From: Streptomyces sp. NBC_00370
Lineage (GTDB): Bacteria; Actinomycetota; Actinomycetes; Streptomycetales; Streptomycetaceae
Length of the DNA stretch: 64,000 nucleotides
Reading direction: 5' to 3'
Assembly: GCF_036084755.1 (NCBI RefSeq)
Contig: NZ_CP107968.1
Coordinates: 5,418,501-5,482,500, forward strand
Numbering within the stretch: the stretch's first letter is position 1; each line of letters starts with the position of its first letter. A program made the position numbers and the translations under genes. A model generated the notes under the pieces. It had not been told where the DNA came from and ran no database searches. It saw only the letters and a program-made list of their open reading frames with translations. Positions 25,296 to 34,046 of the stretch are shown one piece after another.

Positions 25296-25407
25296 TCCGG
25301 CCCCGGCCCCCTCCCCCCGGCGGTCAGCCACACCCGTCCGCGTCAGCGCGGGTGAGCGGTGCCCTGCGGGCAGCGGGTCCGGGTAGCCGTCCCGATGGGG
25401 CGGGGGC

Positions 25408-25519
25408 TGAAGGGGGTCGTGCAGGGGTGGTGTCCGGAGCGTAGAGCGTGATTTGTGGCGCATCTCGGCGGTGGCTCCGCGTCTCGGGAGTACGCGCCGT
25501 AAATCATGCAGCGCAGGAC
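25408..25519 (-). repeat. Repeat element A, copy 3 (inverted)
   Basis: Third 112-bp copy; closest to copy 2 over the hairpin and to copy 1 at its outer edge. Confidence 0.82.
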
Positions 25520-25572
25520 ACGACCCCGGAACGACACCCGGCAACCACCGCAACCAAGACCCGCAACCCCGA

Positions 25573-25626
25573 ACCGCGCCGGACGGCGACACCGCGCCGG
25601 ACGGCGACACCGCGCCGGACGGCGGC
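25573..25626. repeat. Three tandem 18-bp repeats upstream of hutH
   Basis: The unit ACCGCGCCGGACGGCGAC is repeated three times head to tail, the last with one change (GGC for GAC at its end). A related piece recurs at 25669-25683. They lie about 105 bp upstream of hutH; role unknown. Confidence 0.75.
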
Positions 25627-25730
25627 ACCGCCCCCGGCGACCACCGCAACCCAGACCGCCAAGCGAACCGCGCCGGACGGCGAAACCCCCGACGGTGACA
25701 CGCGTGGATTCAATCCGTACGCTCGTGAAT

Positions 25731-27278
25731 ATGAATATGCACACCGTCGTGGTCGGCACCGCCGGGACCACCGCCGAGGATGTCATCGCCGTCGCCCGCG
25801 GCCGCGCGAAAGTTCAGCTCGACGGCTCCGCGCTCGACGCGCTCGCCGCCGCCCGGGAGATCGTCGACGCGCTCGCCGCCAAGCCCGAGCCGGTGTACGG
25901 GGTCTCCACCGGGTTCGGGGCGCTCGCCACGCGGCACATCAGCCCGGACCTGCGCGCGCAGTTGCAGCGCAACATCGTGCGCAGCCATGCCGCGGGCATG
26001 GGCCCGGCCGTCGAGCGGGACGTCGTGCGCGCGCTGATGTTCCTGCGGCTCAAGACCGTCGCTTCGGGCCACACCGGCGTACGGCCCGAGGTCGCGCAGA
26101 CCATGGCGGACGTACTGAACGCGGGGATCACGCCCGTGGTCCACGAGTTCGGTTCCCTCGGCTGCTCAGGCGACCTCGCGCCGCTGTCGCACTGCGCCCT
26201 GACGCTCATGGGCGAGGGTGACGCCGAGGGCCCCGACGGTGTCGTACGGCCGGCCGGCGAGCTGCTCGCCGCGCACGGCATCGCGCCGGTCGAGCTGCGG
26301 GAGAAGGAGGGGCTCGCGCTGCTGAACGGGACCGACGGCATGCTCGGCATGCTGGTCATGGCCCTCGCCGATCTGCACCGGCTCTACACCTCCGCCGACA
26401 TCACGGCGGCGCTGAGCCTGGAGGCCCTGCTGGGCACGGCCAAGGTGCTCGCGCCCGAGCTGCACGCGATCCGGCCGCACCCCGGGCAGGGGGCCAGCGC
26501 CGACAACATGCTGCGGGTGCTCGCCGGGTCCGGGCTGACCGGGCACTTCCAGGAGGACGCGGCGCCGCGCGTGCAGGACGCGTACTCGGTGCGGTGCGCG
26601 CCGCAGGTGGCCGGGGCCGGGCGGGACACGCTCGGGTACGCGCGGCTGGTGGCGGACCGGGAGCTGGCCGCCGCCGTCGACAACCCGGTGGTGCTGCCCG
26701 ACGGGCGGGTCGAGTCGAACGGCAACTTCCACGGCGCGCCCGTCGCGTACGTACTGGACTTCCTGGCCATCGCCGCCGCCGACCTGGGGTCGATCGCCGA
26801 GCGCCGTACGGACCGGCTGCTCGACAAGAACCGGTCGCACGGGCTGCCGCCGTTCCTCGCCGGTGACCCGGGCGTCGACTCGGGGCTGATGATCGCCCAG
26901 TACACGCAGGCGGCGCTGGTCAGCGAGATGAAGCGGCTCGCGGTCCCGGCGTCGGTCGACTCGATCCCGTCGTCGGCGATGCAGGAGGACCACGTGTCGA
27001 TGGGCTGGTCGGCGGCGCGCAAGCTGCGGACCGCCGTCGACAACCTGTCGCGGATCATCGCCGTCGAGCTGTACGCGGCGACCCGGGCGATCGAGCTGCG
27101 TACGGGGCTGACGCCGGCGCCCGCCTCGCAGGCGGCGATCGACGCGCTGCGGGCGGCCGGGGTCGCGGGCCCGGGGCCTGACCGCTTCCTCGCGCCGGAC
27201 CTGGCGGCGGCGGACGCGTTCGTACGGGAGGGACAGCTGGTGGCGGCGGTCGAAGCGGTGACCGGGCCGCTGGCGTAA
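25731..27278 (+). CDS. hutH: Histidine ammonia-lyase
   Basis: A 515-aa enzyme deaminating L-histidine to urocanate, first step of histidine use. The self-formed MIO cofactor should come from the triad in SLGCSGDLAPLS, Cys-Ser-Gly instead of the common Ala-Ser-Gly; this is, as I recall, normal for Streptomyces HutH. Other landmarks: YGVSTGFGALATRHI, MQEDHVSMGW and a high match to the S. griseus protein. The start is ATG 25731 or 25737. No other hut genes are adjacent. Confidence 0.94.
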   Translation: MNMHTVVVGTAGTTAEDVIAVARGRAKVQLDGSALDALAAAREIVDALAAKPEPVYGVSTGFGALATRHISPDLRAQLQRNIVRSHAAGMGPAVERDVVRALMFLRLKTVASGHTGVRPEVAQTMADVLNAGITPVVHEFGSLGCSGDLAPLSHCALTLMGEGDAEGPDGVVRPAGELLAAHGIAPVELREKEGLALLNGTDGMLGMLVMALADLHRLYTSADITAALSLEALLGTAKVLAPELHAIRPHPGQGASADNMLRVLAGSGLTGHFQEDAAPRVQDAYSVRCAPQVAGAGRDTLGYARLVADRELAAAVDNPVVLPDGRVESNGNFHGAPVAYVLDFLAIAAADLGSIAERRTDRLLDKNRSHGLPPFLAGDPGVDSGLMIAQYTQAALVSEMKRLAVPASVDSIPSSAMQEDHVSMGWSAARKLRTAVDNLSRIIAVELYAATRAIELRTGLTPAPASQAAIDALRAAGVAGPGPDRFLAPDLAAADAFVREGQLVAAVEAVTGPLA

Positions 27279-27295
27279 GGCGCGGGCGGCGAGGC

Positions 27296-27586
27296 CTACG
27301 CGGGGCGGGCGCGGCGGACCACGTGGACGCCGTAGCCCGCGGCCGCGGCGAGGACGGCGGCGCCGGCGATCAGGTAGGGCGTCGCGTCGACGCCGTCCGT
27401 GCCGCCGAGGGCGAGCTGCTGGGAGCCGGAGCCCCGGGAGTAGCCGGTGGACTGCTGGTGCGGGGTGCTGTGGTCGTCGCCGCCTCTGGCGGAAGGGACG
27501 AACCAGAGGGCGCAGAGCAGGATTCCGGCGGCGGCCGCCGTCAGCAGCGGTCGGCGTGCGACAGACACGTAACGATCCCCCCTCAT
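27296..27586 (-). CDS. Small exported/anchored hypothetical protein
   Basis: A 96-aa protein with an N-terminal signal or anchor (residues 10-33, LLTAAAAGILLCALWFVPSA), a hydrophilic middle, and a second hydrophobic helix at 70-88 followed by basic residues (VVRRARPA), the layout of a bitopic surface protein. No family recognised. The ATG at 27586 has GGGGG ahead. It is convergent with hutH. Confidence 0.62.
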   Translation of the reverse strand: MRGDRYVSVARRPLLTAAAAGILLCALWFVPSARGGDDHSTPHQQSTGYSRGSGSQQLALGGTDGVDATPYLIAGAAVLAAAAGYGVHVVRRARPA

Positions 27587-27677
27587 GAGGACGCCTGAAT
27601 GGCGGGGTGCGCTGATGCTAGTGAAAGCAGCGGGTCGGAGGAAAGCCGTAGCGGGCATCAGCTCTACGCTCCGTCGT

Positions 27678-28010
27678 ATGACCACTTCTGAGACATCACG
27701 GTATGTACGGCTACGGGTGGAATTGGTACTGGAGATCGAGGACCACGATGTGCTGAGCGGAGCGGCGCTCACGCGGATCGGGACCGACGAATCGATGCCG
27801 GAGGACGAGCGCACGCTCGCCCGGCTCGCCGCGCGGGAGGACGGCGCCGAGGCGCTGGCGTATCTCGTGGAGCCCGTCGACCTGATCAGCGACATCCCGG
27901 GGGTCGAGCTGACCCAGGCGTCGTGGACGAGCGAGCTGATCGACTACGACCCCGACTCGTTGGAGTGGGACCCCGACGAGGACGACGAGAACGACGGTGG
28001 TCGGGAGTAG
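27678..28010 (+). CDS. Acidic hypothetical protein
   Basis: A 110-aa acidic cytoplasmic protein (MTTSETSRYVRLRVELVLEI) ending in a run of Asp/Glu (DPDEDDENDGG). No domain recognised; the RVELVLEIEDHDVL strand pattern suggests a small alpha/beta fold. A longer frame from 27585 has no ribosome site. It is followed by its own terminator. Confidence 0.65.
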   Translation: MTTSETSRYVRLRVELVLEIEDHDVLSGAALTRIGTDESMPEDERTLARLAAREDGAEALAYLVEPVDLISDIPGVELTQASWTSELIDYDPDSLEWDPDEDDENDGGRE

Positions 28011-28033
28011 CGCGCGGGCGTGACACCCTGGAA

Positions 28034-28068
28034 GGCCCCGGTCCGACGGCAGACGTGGGACCGGGGCC
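28034..28068. terminator. Terminator after the acidic hypothetical gene
   Basis: Perfect 11-bp inverted repeat GGCCCCGGTCC with a 13-nt loop, 24 bp beyond the stop at 28010. Confidence 0.72.
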
Positions 28069-28190
28069 GCGCCACGGACCGGGCGAGTGGCTTGCGCCAC
28101 ATCTTCGGCCGAAGTGGAACCGGACGAACCGGACCGGGTGTTCTTAAAGGTTATCGGCACTGCAATCGGCGATGTATGGAGAAGCGTGTG

Positions 28191-29453
28191 ATGACGAAAA
28201 GCAAGCGGCGCAAGGGCCTCACGGCCGCGTCCGCACTGCTTGGCGGTGTTCTGGTGCTCTCGGCCTGTAGCGGTGGTGACGGCAAGGACGACACCAGCGG
28301 CGCCGGGGACCCGACCAAGTCATCCTCACAGGCCCAGGTGGACGAGGCGGCGGCCAAGGACACCTCCGAGGCCCAGATAGCCATCCTCCCGAAGAACGGC
28401 GCCAACAACGCGGGCATCAACGACGACGCGAAGGTCACGGTCAGTAAGGGCAAGCTGACCGAGGTCACGATGACGACCGCCGCCGGCGACCCGGTCAAGG
28501 GCTCGCTGTCCGCCGACGGTACGAGCTGGAAGCCGGACGGCCAGCTCGACCGCTCCACCTCGTACAAGATCGCCGCGACGGCGAAGGACTCGAAGGGCCG
28601 CTCGGCCAACGAGAACTCCTCCTTCACCACCGTCTCGCCCGCGAACAGCTTCATCGGCAACTTCACCCCCGAGGACGGTTCGACCGTCGGCGTCGGGATG
28701 CCCGTGTCGATCAACTTCGACAAGGCCATCACGGACAAGAAGGCCGTGCAGACGGGGATCCAGGTCTCGTCGAGCAGTGGCCAGGAGGTCGTCGGGCACT
28801 GGTTCAACTCGCAGCGTCTCGACTTCCGGCCCGACCAGTACTGGCAGGCCGGCTCCAAGGTCACGCTGAAGCTGCAACTGGACGGTGTGCAGGGCGCGAA
28901 GGGTCTCTACGGCGTCCAGCAGAAGACCGTCAGCTTCACCATCGGCCGTAACCAGGTCAGCACCGTCGACGCCAAGGCGCACACCATGAAGGTGCAGCAG
29001 AACGGCAAGACGATCAAGACCATCCCGATCTCGGCCGGCTCGCCCGAGAACACCACGTACAACGGCCAGATGGTGATCTCCGAGAAGTACAAGAAGACCC
29101 GCATGGACGGTGCGACGGTCGGCTTCACGGACTCCGACGGCAAGGGCGAGTACGACATCAAGGACGTCCCCGACGCCATGCGGCTGTCCAGCTCGGGCAC
29201 GTTCGTGCACGGCAACTACTGGGGTGCCCCCTCGGTCTTCGGCAGCGCCAACACCAGCCACGGCTGTGTGGGCCTGCAGGACGTGAAGGGCGCGGGCGAC
29301 CCGAACATGCCGGCGCACTGGTTCTTCAGCCACTCGCTCATCGGTGACGTGGTCGTCGTCAAGAACTCCAACGACAAGACCATCGCCCCGGACAACGGCC
29401 TCAACGGCTGGAACATGAACTGGGCGGACTGGAAGGCCGGTTCGGCGGTCTGA
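28191..29453 (+). CDS. L,D-transpeptidase lipoprotein
   Basis: A 420-aa lipoprotein that should form 3-3 cross-links in peptidoglycan outside the membrane. The signal peptide has the lipobox VLSAC at about residues 20-24, with a Ser/Gly/Asp-rich linker after it. Two Ig-like domains (about 60-240) precede the YkuD domain (about 270-400). Its catalytic signature is HGNYWG followed 16 residues later by SHGCVGL, with the nucleophile Cys and partner His. ATG 28191 is chosen with GGAGAA in front; ATG 28176 is possible. An independent unit with a strong terminator. Confidence 0.9.
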   Translation: MTKSKRRKGLTAASALLGGVLVLSACSGGDGKDDTSGAGDPTKSSSQAQVDEAAAKDTSEAQIAILPKNGANNAGINDDAKVTVSKGKLTEVTMTTAAGDPVKGSLSADGTSWKPDGQLDRSTSYKIAATAKDSKGRSANENSSFTTVSPANSFIGNFTPEDGSTVGVGMPVSINFDKAITDKKAVQTGIQVSSSSGQEVVGHWFNSQRLDFRPDQYWQAGSKVTLKLQLDGVQGAKGLYGVQQKTVSFTIGRNQVSTVDAKAHTMKVQQNGKTIKTIPISAGSPENTTYNGQMVISEKYKKTRMDGATVGFTDSDGKGEYDIKDVPDAMRLSSSGTFVHGNYWGAPSVFGSANTSHGCVGLQDVKGAGDPNMPAHWFFSHSLIGDVVVVKNSNDKTIAPDNGLNGWNMNWADWKAGSAV

Positions 29454-29478
29454 TCCGGCCGGGCGGTTTCTGAGCGGT

Positions 29479-29520
29479 CGGAGAAGGCGGCGGCACCTTT
29501 CGGTGCCGCCGCCTTCTCCG
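29479..29520. terminator. Strong terminator after the L,D-transpeptidase gene
   Basis: Perfect 19-bp inverted repeat (CGGAGAAGGCGGCGGCACC and complement) with a TTTC loop, 26 bp after the stop. Confidence 0.88.
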
Positions 29521-29582
29521 TTCTCATCCAGCTCTCACGGTGGCCTCAAGTCTTCGTCACGAGCCGGGCCTAGCTTCGCCAC

Positions 29583-31073
29583 ATGTTCTTCATCTACCTC
29601 CGGCGCGAGCTGCGCCGACGCAGAAAGGCGGCGCTCGTCGTCGCCTCCGGGCTCGCCCTCGGCATTGCGCTGGTGATTGTCGTCAGCTCGGTCTCCGCGG
29701 GGATGGGCAAGGCGCAGGACAAGGTCCTGCAGTCCCTCTACGGCCTCGGCACGGACATGACGGTCACCAAGGCCGCACCGCCGCCGAGTTCGACCAGTGG
29801 CGGGCAGCGCCCCAGCTTCAAGTTCGGTGCCAAGGGCGAGGGTGACACCTCGAAGCAGAGCAGCGACCGGGTCATGGTGCAGGGTTTCCAGACCCTCGCC
29901 TCGTCCACCGTCACCAAGGTCGCGGCGCAGGACGGCGTGGCCTCGGCGGTCGGCGGTCTCAATCTGACCGTACTGAAGGTCAACGGCCAGTTCACCAGGG
30001 GGCAGTTCAAGCAGGACGAGCAGCAGGGCGGCGGCGCGGGACCCGGTCAGGGCGGCGGCGGCAGGACCCAGGGCCGGGTCGAGGGCGGCGGTGCCAACTT
30101 CGACGTCGACTCGTTCAGTGTGTACGGGACCGACGTGGCGCACCTGGCGCTCGGCCCGCTGACCTCGTCGAAGCTCACGTCGGGCCGTACGTTCAAGGCG
30201 TCCGAGACGAACGCGAAGGTCGCCGTCGTCGACAGCGCCTACGCCAAGCAGAAGAAGCTGAAGGCCGGTTCGACGGTCACCGTCTCCGGCACGAAGTTCC
30301 AGGTTGTCGGAATAGCGACGGCGGACAGCGGCGATCCGGCCGCCAACGTGTATCTGCCGCTGACCCAGGCGCAGACCCTGGCCGACGCCAAGAACAAGGT
30401 CACCACGGTCTATGTGAAGGCCACCGACTCGCAGCGGATCGACGGCGTCAAGTCGGCCGTGCAGAAGAACGTGCCGGGTACGACGGTCACCACGTCGGCC
30501 GATCTCGCCGACACCGTCTCCGGATCGCTGTCCACCGCATCGGACTTGGCGTCGAACGTCGGCAAGTGGCTCTCGCTGGTGGTGCTGATCGCCGCCTTCG
30601 TGGTGGCGGGACTGCTCACCTCGTCGGCGGTCAGCCGCCGGGTGCGGGAGTTCGGCACGCTCAAGGCGCTCGGCTGGAAGAGCGGCCGGGTCACCCGGCA
30701 GGTGGTCGGTGAGGCCGTCGTCAACGGCCTGATCGGCGGGGTGCTCGGCATCGCCGTGGGTCTCGCGGGCGCGTACGCCGTCACCGCCGTCAGCCCCTCG
30801 CTCACCGCGCAGCTCGGCGGTAGCGGTGGCGGTGGCGCGGGCGGCCCCGCGGGCGGCGGTCCCGGCGGCTTCGGCGGCGGCGGGGGCGGCGGCGGGTTCG
30901 CCCGGCAGTCCACGTCCAAAGTCGTCGATGTGGCGCTGTCGGCGCCCGTCTCCCTGGCCACCATCGCCCTCGCGGTCGGTCTCGCGGTCGCCGGCGGTCT
31001 GATCGCCGGCGGGTTCGGCGGCTGGCGCGCCTCCCGGCTGCGGCCGGCCGACGCGCTGCGCCGCGTCGAGTGA
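29583..31073 (+). CDS. ABC transporter permease, MacB/FtsX type
   Basis: A 496-aa permease: N-terminal transmembrane helix (residues 14-40), a large extracytoplasmic MacB-like domain (45-325), and an FtsX domain with three further helices near 335-360, 385-415 and 455-480. A long Gly-rich segment, about 415-445, sits in the last outer loop and is unusual. ISxVSSGM-type start (VVSSVSAGMGKAQ) is typical. With the ATPase 61 bp downstream it forms an exporter of mechanotransmission type; substrate unknown. Confidence 0.87.
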   Translation: MFFIYLRRELRRRRKAALVVASGLALGIALVIVVSSVSAGMGKAQDKVLQSLYGLGTDMTVTKAAPPPSSTSGGQRPSFKFGAKGEGDTSKQSSDRVMVQGFQTLASSTVTKVAAQDGVASAVGGLNLTVLKVNGQFTRGQFKQDEQQGGGAGPGQGGGGRTQGRVEGGGANFDVDSFSVYGTDVAHLALGPLTSSKLTSGRTFKASETNAKVAVVDSAYAKQKKLKAGSTVTVSGTKFQVVGIATADSGDPAANVYLPLTQAQTLADAKNKVTTVYVKATDSQRIDGVKSAVQKNVPGTTVTTSADLADTVSGSLSTASDLASNVGKWLSLVVLIAAFVVAGLLTSSAVSRRVREFGTLKALGWKSGRVTRQVVGEAVVNGLIGGVLGIAVGLAGAYAVTAVSPSLTAQLGGSGGGGAGGPAGGGPGGFGGGGGGGGFARQSTSKVVDVALSAPVSLATIALAVGLAVAGGLIAGGFGGWRASRLRPADALRRVE

Positions 31074-31134
31074 CCGTCCCCCGTCCCCGGGGTCTTCCGG
31101 CCCCCACGCAGACCCGTACCGCAGGAGTTGCACC

Positions 31135-31818
31135 GTGTACCAGCTCACCGGCGTCACCAAGCGCTATCAGCGAGGCAAGAAGACCGTCGACGCCCTCGCG
31201 GGCGTCGACCTGACCATCGAGGACGGCGGCAGACTCGTCATCCAAGGACCCACGGGCGGCGGCAAGTCGACGCTGCTGCAGATGCTCGGCGGCCTCGACC
31301 GGCCGACCGAGGGCACCGTCGAGTTCGACGGGGTGAACCTGGCGAAGCTGCCCGAGGCCCGGCTGACCAGGGTCAGGGCCGAGAACATCGGCTTCGTCTT
31401 CCAGAGCTTCAACCTCATTCCGACGCTCACGGCGCAGGAGAACGTCGAGACGGCCCTGGTGCCGCTCGGCCTCAAGGGGGCGGCCAGGCGTGAACAAGCC
31501 GCGCAGGCGCTGGAATCCGTCGGACTCGGCGAGCGATTCGGCCATCTGCCGGGCGAGTTGTCCGGCGGCCAGCAGCAACGGGTCGCCATCGCCCGTGCGC
31601 TGGTCAAGCGGCCGAAGGTGCTGCTGGCCGACGAACCGACCGGAAATCTCGACGAATCCATGCGTGACGAAATCATGGAACTGCTTGAGGGGCTCTGGAA
31701 AGAGCACGGCCTGACCTTCATCATGGTCACTCACGACAGCTCCATCGCCCGCCGCGCGCCGCGGCTGGCGACGATCCGCAAGGGACGCGTCACGGTCACC
31801 GAGAACGCGGCGGCCTGA
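31135..31818 (+). CDS. ABC transporter ATP-binding protein (LolD/MacB type)
   Basis: A 227-aa ATPase energising the permease encoded just upstream. Walker A GPTGGGKSTLL near residue 38, Q-loop VFQSFNLIPTLTA, signature LSGGQQQRVAIARAL, Walker B VLLADEPTGNLD and the switch His in MVTHDSS. It starts with GTG behind CAGGAG. A hairpin terminator follows the stop. Confidence 0.92.
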   Translation: MYQLTGVTKRYQRGKKTVDALAGVDLTIEDGGRLVIQGPTGGGKSTLLQMLGGLDRPTEGTVEFDGVNLAKLPEARLTRVRAENIGFVFQSFNLIPTLTAQENVETALVPLGLKGAARREQAAQALESVGLGERFGHLPGELSGGQQQRVAIARALVKRPKVLLADEPTGNLDESMRDEIMELLEGLWKEHGLTFIMVTHDSSIARRAPRLATIRKGRVTVTENAAA

Positions 31819-31824
31819 GTCCTC

Positions 31825-31869
31825 GCGGTGTTCCCGTCCCCGGCCCGGTGCCGGGGGCGGGAACACCGC
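31825..31869. terminator. Terminator after the ABC operon
   Basis: 20-bp arms pairing at 19 positions plus one G-U (31825-31844 with 31850-31869), with a 5-nt loop, right after the ATPase stop. Confidence 0.85.
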
Positions 31870-31995
31870 TCGTCCTGTTCGACCCGTGCTGTACGTCTCC
31901 GTCCGCGCTGTTCCGCCAGACCGCCCACCGCCCGACCGCCCGGACGTCCCGGCAACTCGGGGGCGTCACCACCCTCGTACGCGTAGGTTCGGTCC

Positions 31996-32979
31996 ATGCT
32001 GATCACTCTGGGAAGCCCGCCCACGGCCACCGAGACAGCCGCCTGGCACGCGGTGGTCAGCGCCGCGCACGTGCGCGACCTGCCGGCCGCAGTGCCCGAG
32101 CCCAGCAAGGCGGAGACGGCGGGGAAGCTGAGCCTGCCGCCGGTCGGCGGGCGCAACGTCCATCTCGCCTCGACCGCCGCCGACGGCTCGTACGACGGCG
32201 TCGCCTCGCTCCTGCTGTTCTCGGACGAACACCTGCGGCACACCGCGCTGCTCGACCCGCTGGTGGTGCACCCGAAGGCCAGGCGGCACGGCATAGGCGC
32301 GAAGCTCTGGACCGCGATACGGGCCGAACTCGCCGCCGACGGACGGACGTCCATCACCACCGTGCTCGAACTGGGCGGCGCGGGCGAGGCGTTCGTCGAC
32401 AGCCTGGGCTTCACCAACGTGCAGCCGCTCGGCTGGTACGTGCAGAAGGTCGGCCAGGCACTCGAAGAGATACCGGAACCCCCGCTGCCCGAGGGGCTGC
32501 GCTTCGCCGACTGGACGGGCAGCGTCCCCGACGAGTGGGCCGAGGCCTTCGCCCGCGCCCGCGGCACGGAACGCGACGCCTTCGGCGAGGCGCCGGTCAC
32601 CCACCAACTGGACCGGGACGTGGCGAGAGCGAAAGCCGTGGCCCGGCTGATCGAGCAGCGCGGCGGAGTCGTCCTCACCTCGGCGGTGCTCGAACCCGAA
32701 GCGGACGACGCCGTGGCCGCGTACACCGAGGTCGTACTGAAAGCCCCGACGGACGCCCGCGCTCTGCAGCACGCGACGGTCGTCGTCCCGCGCCACCGGG
32801 GCCGCGGCCTCGGCCGCGCGGTCAAACGCCATCTGCTGGCGGGACTGCACGAACGGCACCCGGGGGTACGGGAGATCAGCACGACCGTCGCCGACGAGAA
32901 CACCTCGATGCTGGCGGTGAACGAGTCGCTGGGCTACCGGCGCGAACGCCCGGCGGGTCTGTTCGAGGCGAAGCTGTAG
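31996..32979 (+). CDS. Two-domain GNAT N-acetyltransferase
   Basis: A 327-aa protein with two GNAT folds. The first acetyl-CoA motif A is VVHPKARRHGIGAKL near residue 92 and the second VVPRHRGRGLGRAVKRHLL near 262, with the DENTSMLAVNESLGY motif B after it. Mycothiol synthase has the same double layout but a different size and surroundings, so I would not name it so. Substrate unknown. A monocistronic unit. Confidence 0.85.
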   Translation: MLITLGSPPTATETAAWHAVVSAAHVRDLPAAVPEPSKAETAGKLSLPPVGGRNVHLASTAADGSYDGVASLLLFSDEHLRHTALLDPLVVHPKARRHGIGAKLWTAIRAELAADGRTSITTVLELGGAGEAFVDSLGFTNVQPLGWYVQKVGQALEEIPEPPLPEGLRFADWTGSVPDEWAEAFARARGTERDAFGEAPVTHQLDRDVARAKAVARLIEQRGGVVLTSAVLEPEADDAVAAYTEVVLKAPTDARALQHATVVVPRHRGRGLGRAVKRHLLAGLHERHPGVREISTTVADENTSMLAVNESLGYRRERPAGLFEAKL

Positions 32980-32999
32980 CGGCCGCACGGGCGCCGGAG

Positions 33000-33047
33000 C
33001 AGGCGGCTGAGCAGGCGGCCGGACAGGCGGCTGAGCAGGCGGCTCAG
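33000..33047. repeat. Four tandem 12-bp repeats between convergent genes
   Basis: Four units of CAGGCGGCTGAG or close variants lie head to tail between the acetyltransferase stop and the oxidoreductase stop; the last unit includes the oxidoreductase stop codon. Confidence 0.75.
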
Positions 33048-33949
33048 ACGCGGACCACGATCTTCCCCCGCACGTGCCCGCGCTCGGAGTACGCGTGCGC
33101 CTCCGCGATCCGGTCGAGCGGGTACGTCCGCTCGATGCGCGGCATGTAGCGGCCCTGCCGGCCGAGTTCGGCCGCTTCGGTGAGGAGGGCCGAGTCGTTC
33201 ACCGCGTTGGCCACATGTACGCCCAGAAGCTGCGCGTTGGTGTGGTCGGCGACCGTCGACACACGGGCGGGGTCGCCCACGATCGCGACGAGATCGGCCA
33301 GCGACCCGGAGGCCACGGTGTCGAGCGCGAGGTCGACACCGCCAGGGGCCAGGGCGGCCAGGCGCTCGGCGAGGCCCGCGCCGTAGGTGGTGGGAACGGC
33401 TCCGAGTGACGTGAGGAACGCGTGGTTGCGCTCGCTCGCCGTCCCGATCACGGTGGCGCCCTGAGCCACCGCGATCTCCACCGCGGCACTGCCCACGCCT
33501 CCGGAGGCGCCCTCGACGAGCAGGGTGCGCCCCTGGAGGGGACCGAGCGCCTTCAGCCCGCCCAGCGCGGTCACGGACGCAAGCCCGGCGCCCGCGGCCT
33601 CCTCGTCGGTCCACGTGGTGGGCGCGTGGGCCCAGGCCGAGAAGACGGCCAGCTCCGCCGTCGCACCGGTGACACCGCCCAGCCCGAAGACCCGGTCGCC
33701 GACGCTCACCCCCCGCACGCCCTCACCGGTCTCGTCAACGATGCCGACGGCGTCACGGCCGGGAATCGCCGGCAGATCCACGGGAAGCACCTCGCGCGCC
33801 GCACCGGAGCGCACCTTCCAGTCGACGGGATTGACACCGGCCGCCGCGACGCGGACGCGGATCTCGCCGGGCCCGGGATGCGGATCCGGCGCCTGCTCGA
33901 CCACCAGGGTCTCCACACCGCCGTACTCGTGATAGCGGACTGCGCGCAT
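33044..33949 (-). CDS. Zinc-independent quinone oxidoreductase (MDR family)
   Basis: A 301-aa medium-chain reductase of the QOR type. N-terminal GroES-like part MRAVRYHEYGGVETLVVEQA, the linker AAAGVNPVDWKVRSG and a nucleotide site GASGGVGSAAVEIAVAQGA near residue 150. No zinc ligands are seen. It probably reduces quinones or enones with NADPH. Divergent from a MerR regulator over 158 bp with a palindrome in between, so it is likely the regulator's target. Confidence 0.87.
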   Translation of the reverse strand: MRAVRYHEYGGVETLVVEQAPDPHPGPGEIRVRVAAAGVNPVDWKVRSGAAREVLPVDLPAIPGRDAVGIVDETGEGVRGVSVGDRVFGLGGVTGATAELAVFSAWAHAPTTWTDEEAAGAGLASVTALGGLKALGPLQGRTLLVEGASGGVGSAAVEIAVAQGATVIGTASERNHAFLTSLGAVPTTYGAGLAERLAALAPGGVDLALDTVASGSLADLVAIVGDPARVSTVADHTNAQLLGVHVANAVNDSALLTEAAELGRQGRYMPRIERTYPLDRIAEAHAYSERGHVRGKIVVRV

Positions 33950-34046
33950 GACGTACTGCCTTTCCACACGGCCTGCACCGGCCGTACGTGAGATCAGTGG
34001 GGCGAATGTCCGGCGGACGCCGACGTTCACTACGCTAAAACCTGAC

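Larger units (their letters stand above)
25143..25525. mobile_element. MITE-like unit bounded by 15-bp inverted ends
   Basis: GGTCGTGTCCTGCGC at 25143-25157 recurs as its exact reverse complement at 25511-25525. The 383-bp unit holds the inverted A and B elements and no plausible gene, starting 1 bp after the GGDEF stop. No target-site duplication is visible. Copies elsewhere in the window lack one of these ends, so mobility is only a hypothesis. Confidence 0.4.
25162..25567 (-). repeat. Composite intergenic repeat B+A, copy 3 (inverted)
   Basis: Reverse-orientation counterpart of the composite at 6607-7054, about 40 bp shorter in the joining segment. Together with a short tandem repeat it fills the 589 bp between the GGDEF gene and hutH; no gene is seen there. 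Confidence 0.8.

Noticed and set aside
28020-28190. Longer N-terminus for the L,D-transpeptidase from 28020
   Set aside because: It would bury the lipoprotein signal peptide 57 residues inside and would translate the terminator hairpin of the gene before.
31996-32979. Mycothiol synthase MshD for the double GNAT protein
   Set aside because: Double GNAT layout alone is not enough; length and neighbours differ from mshD and the specific residues could not be checked.
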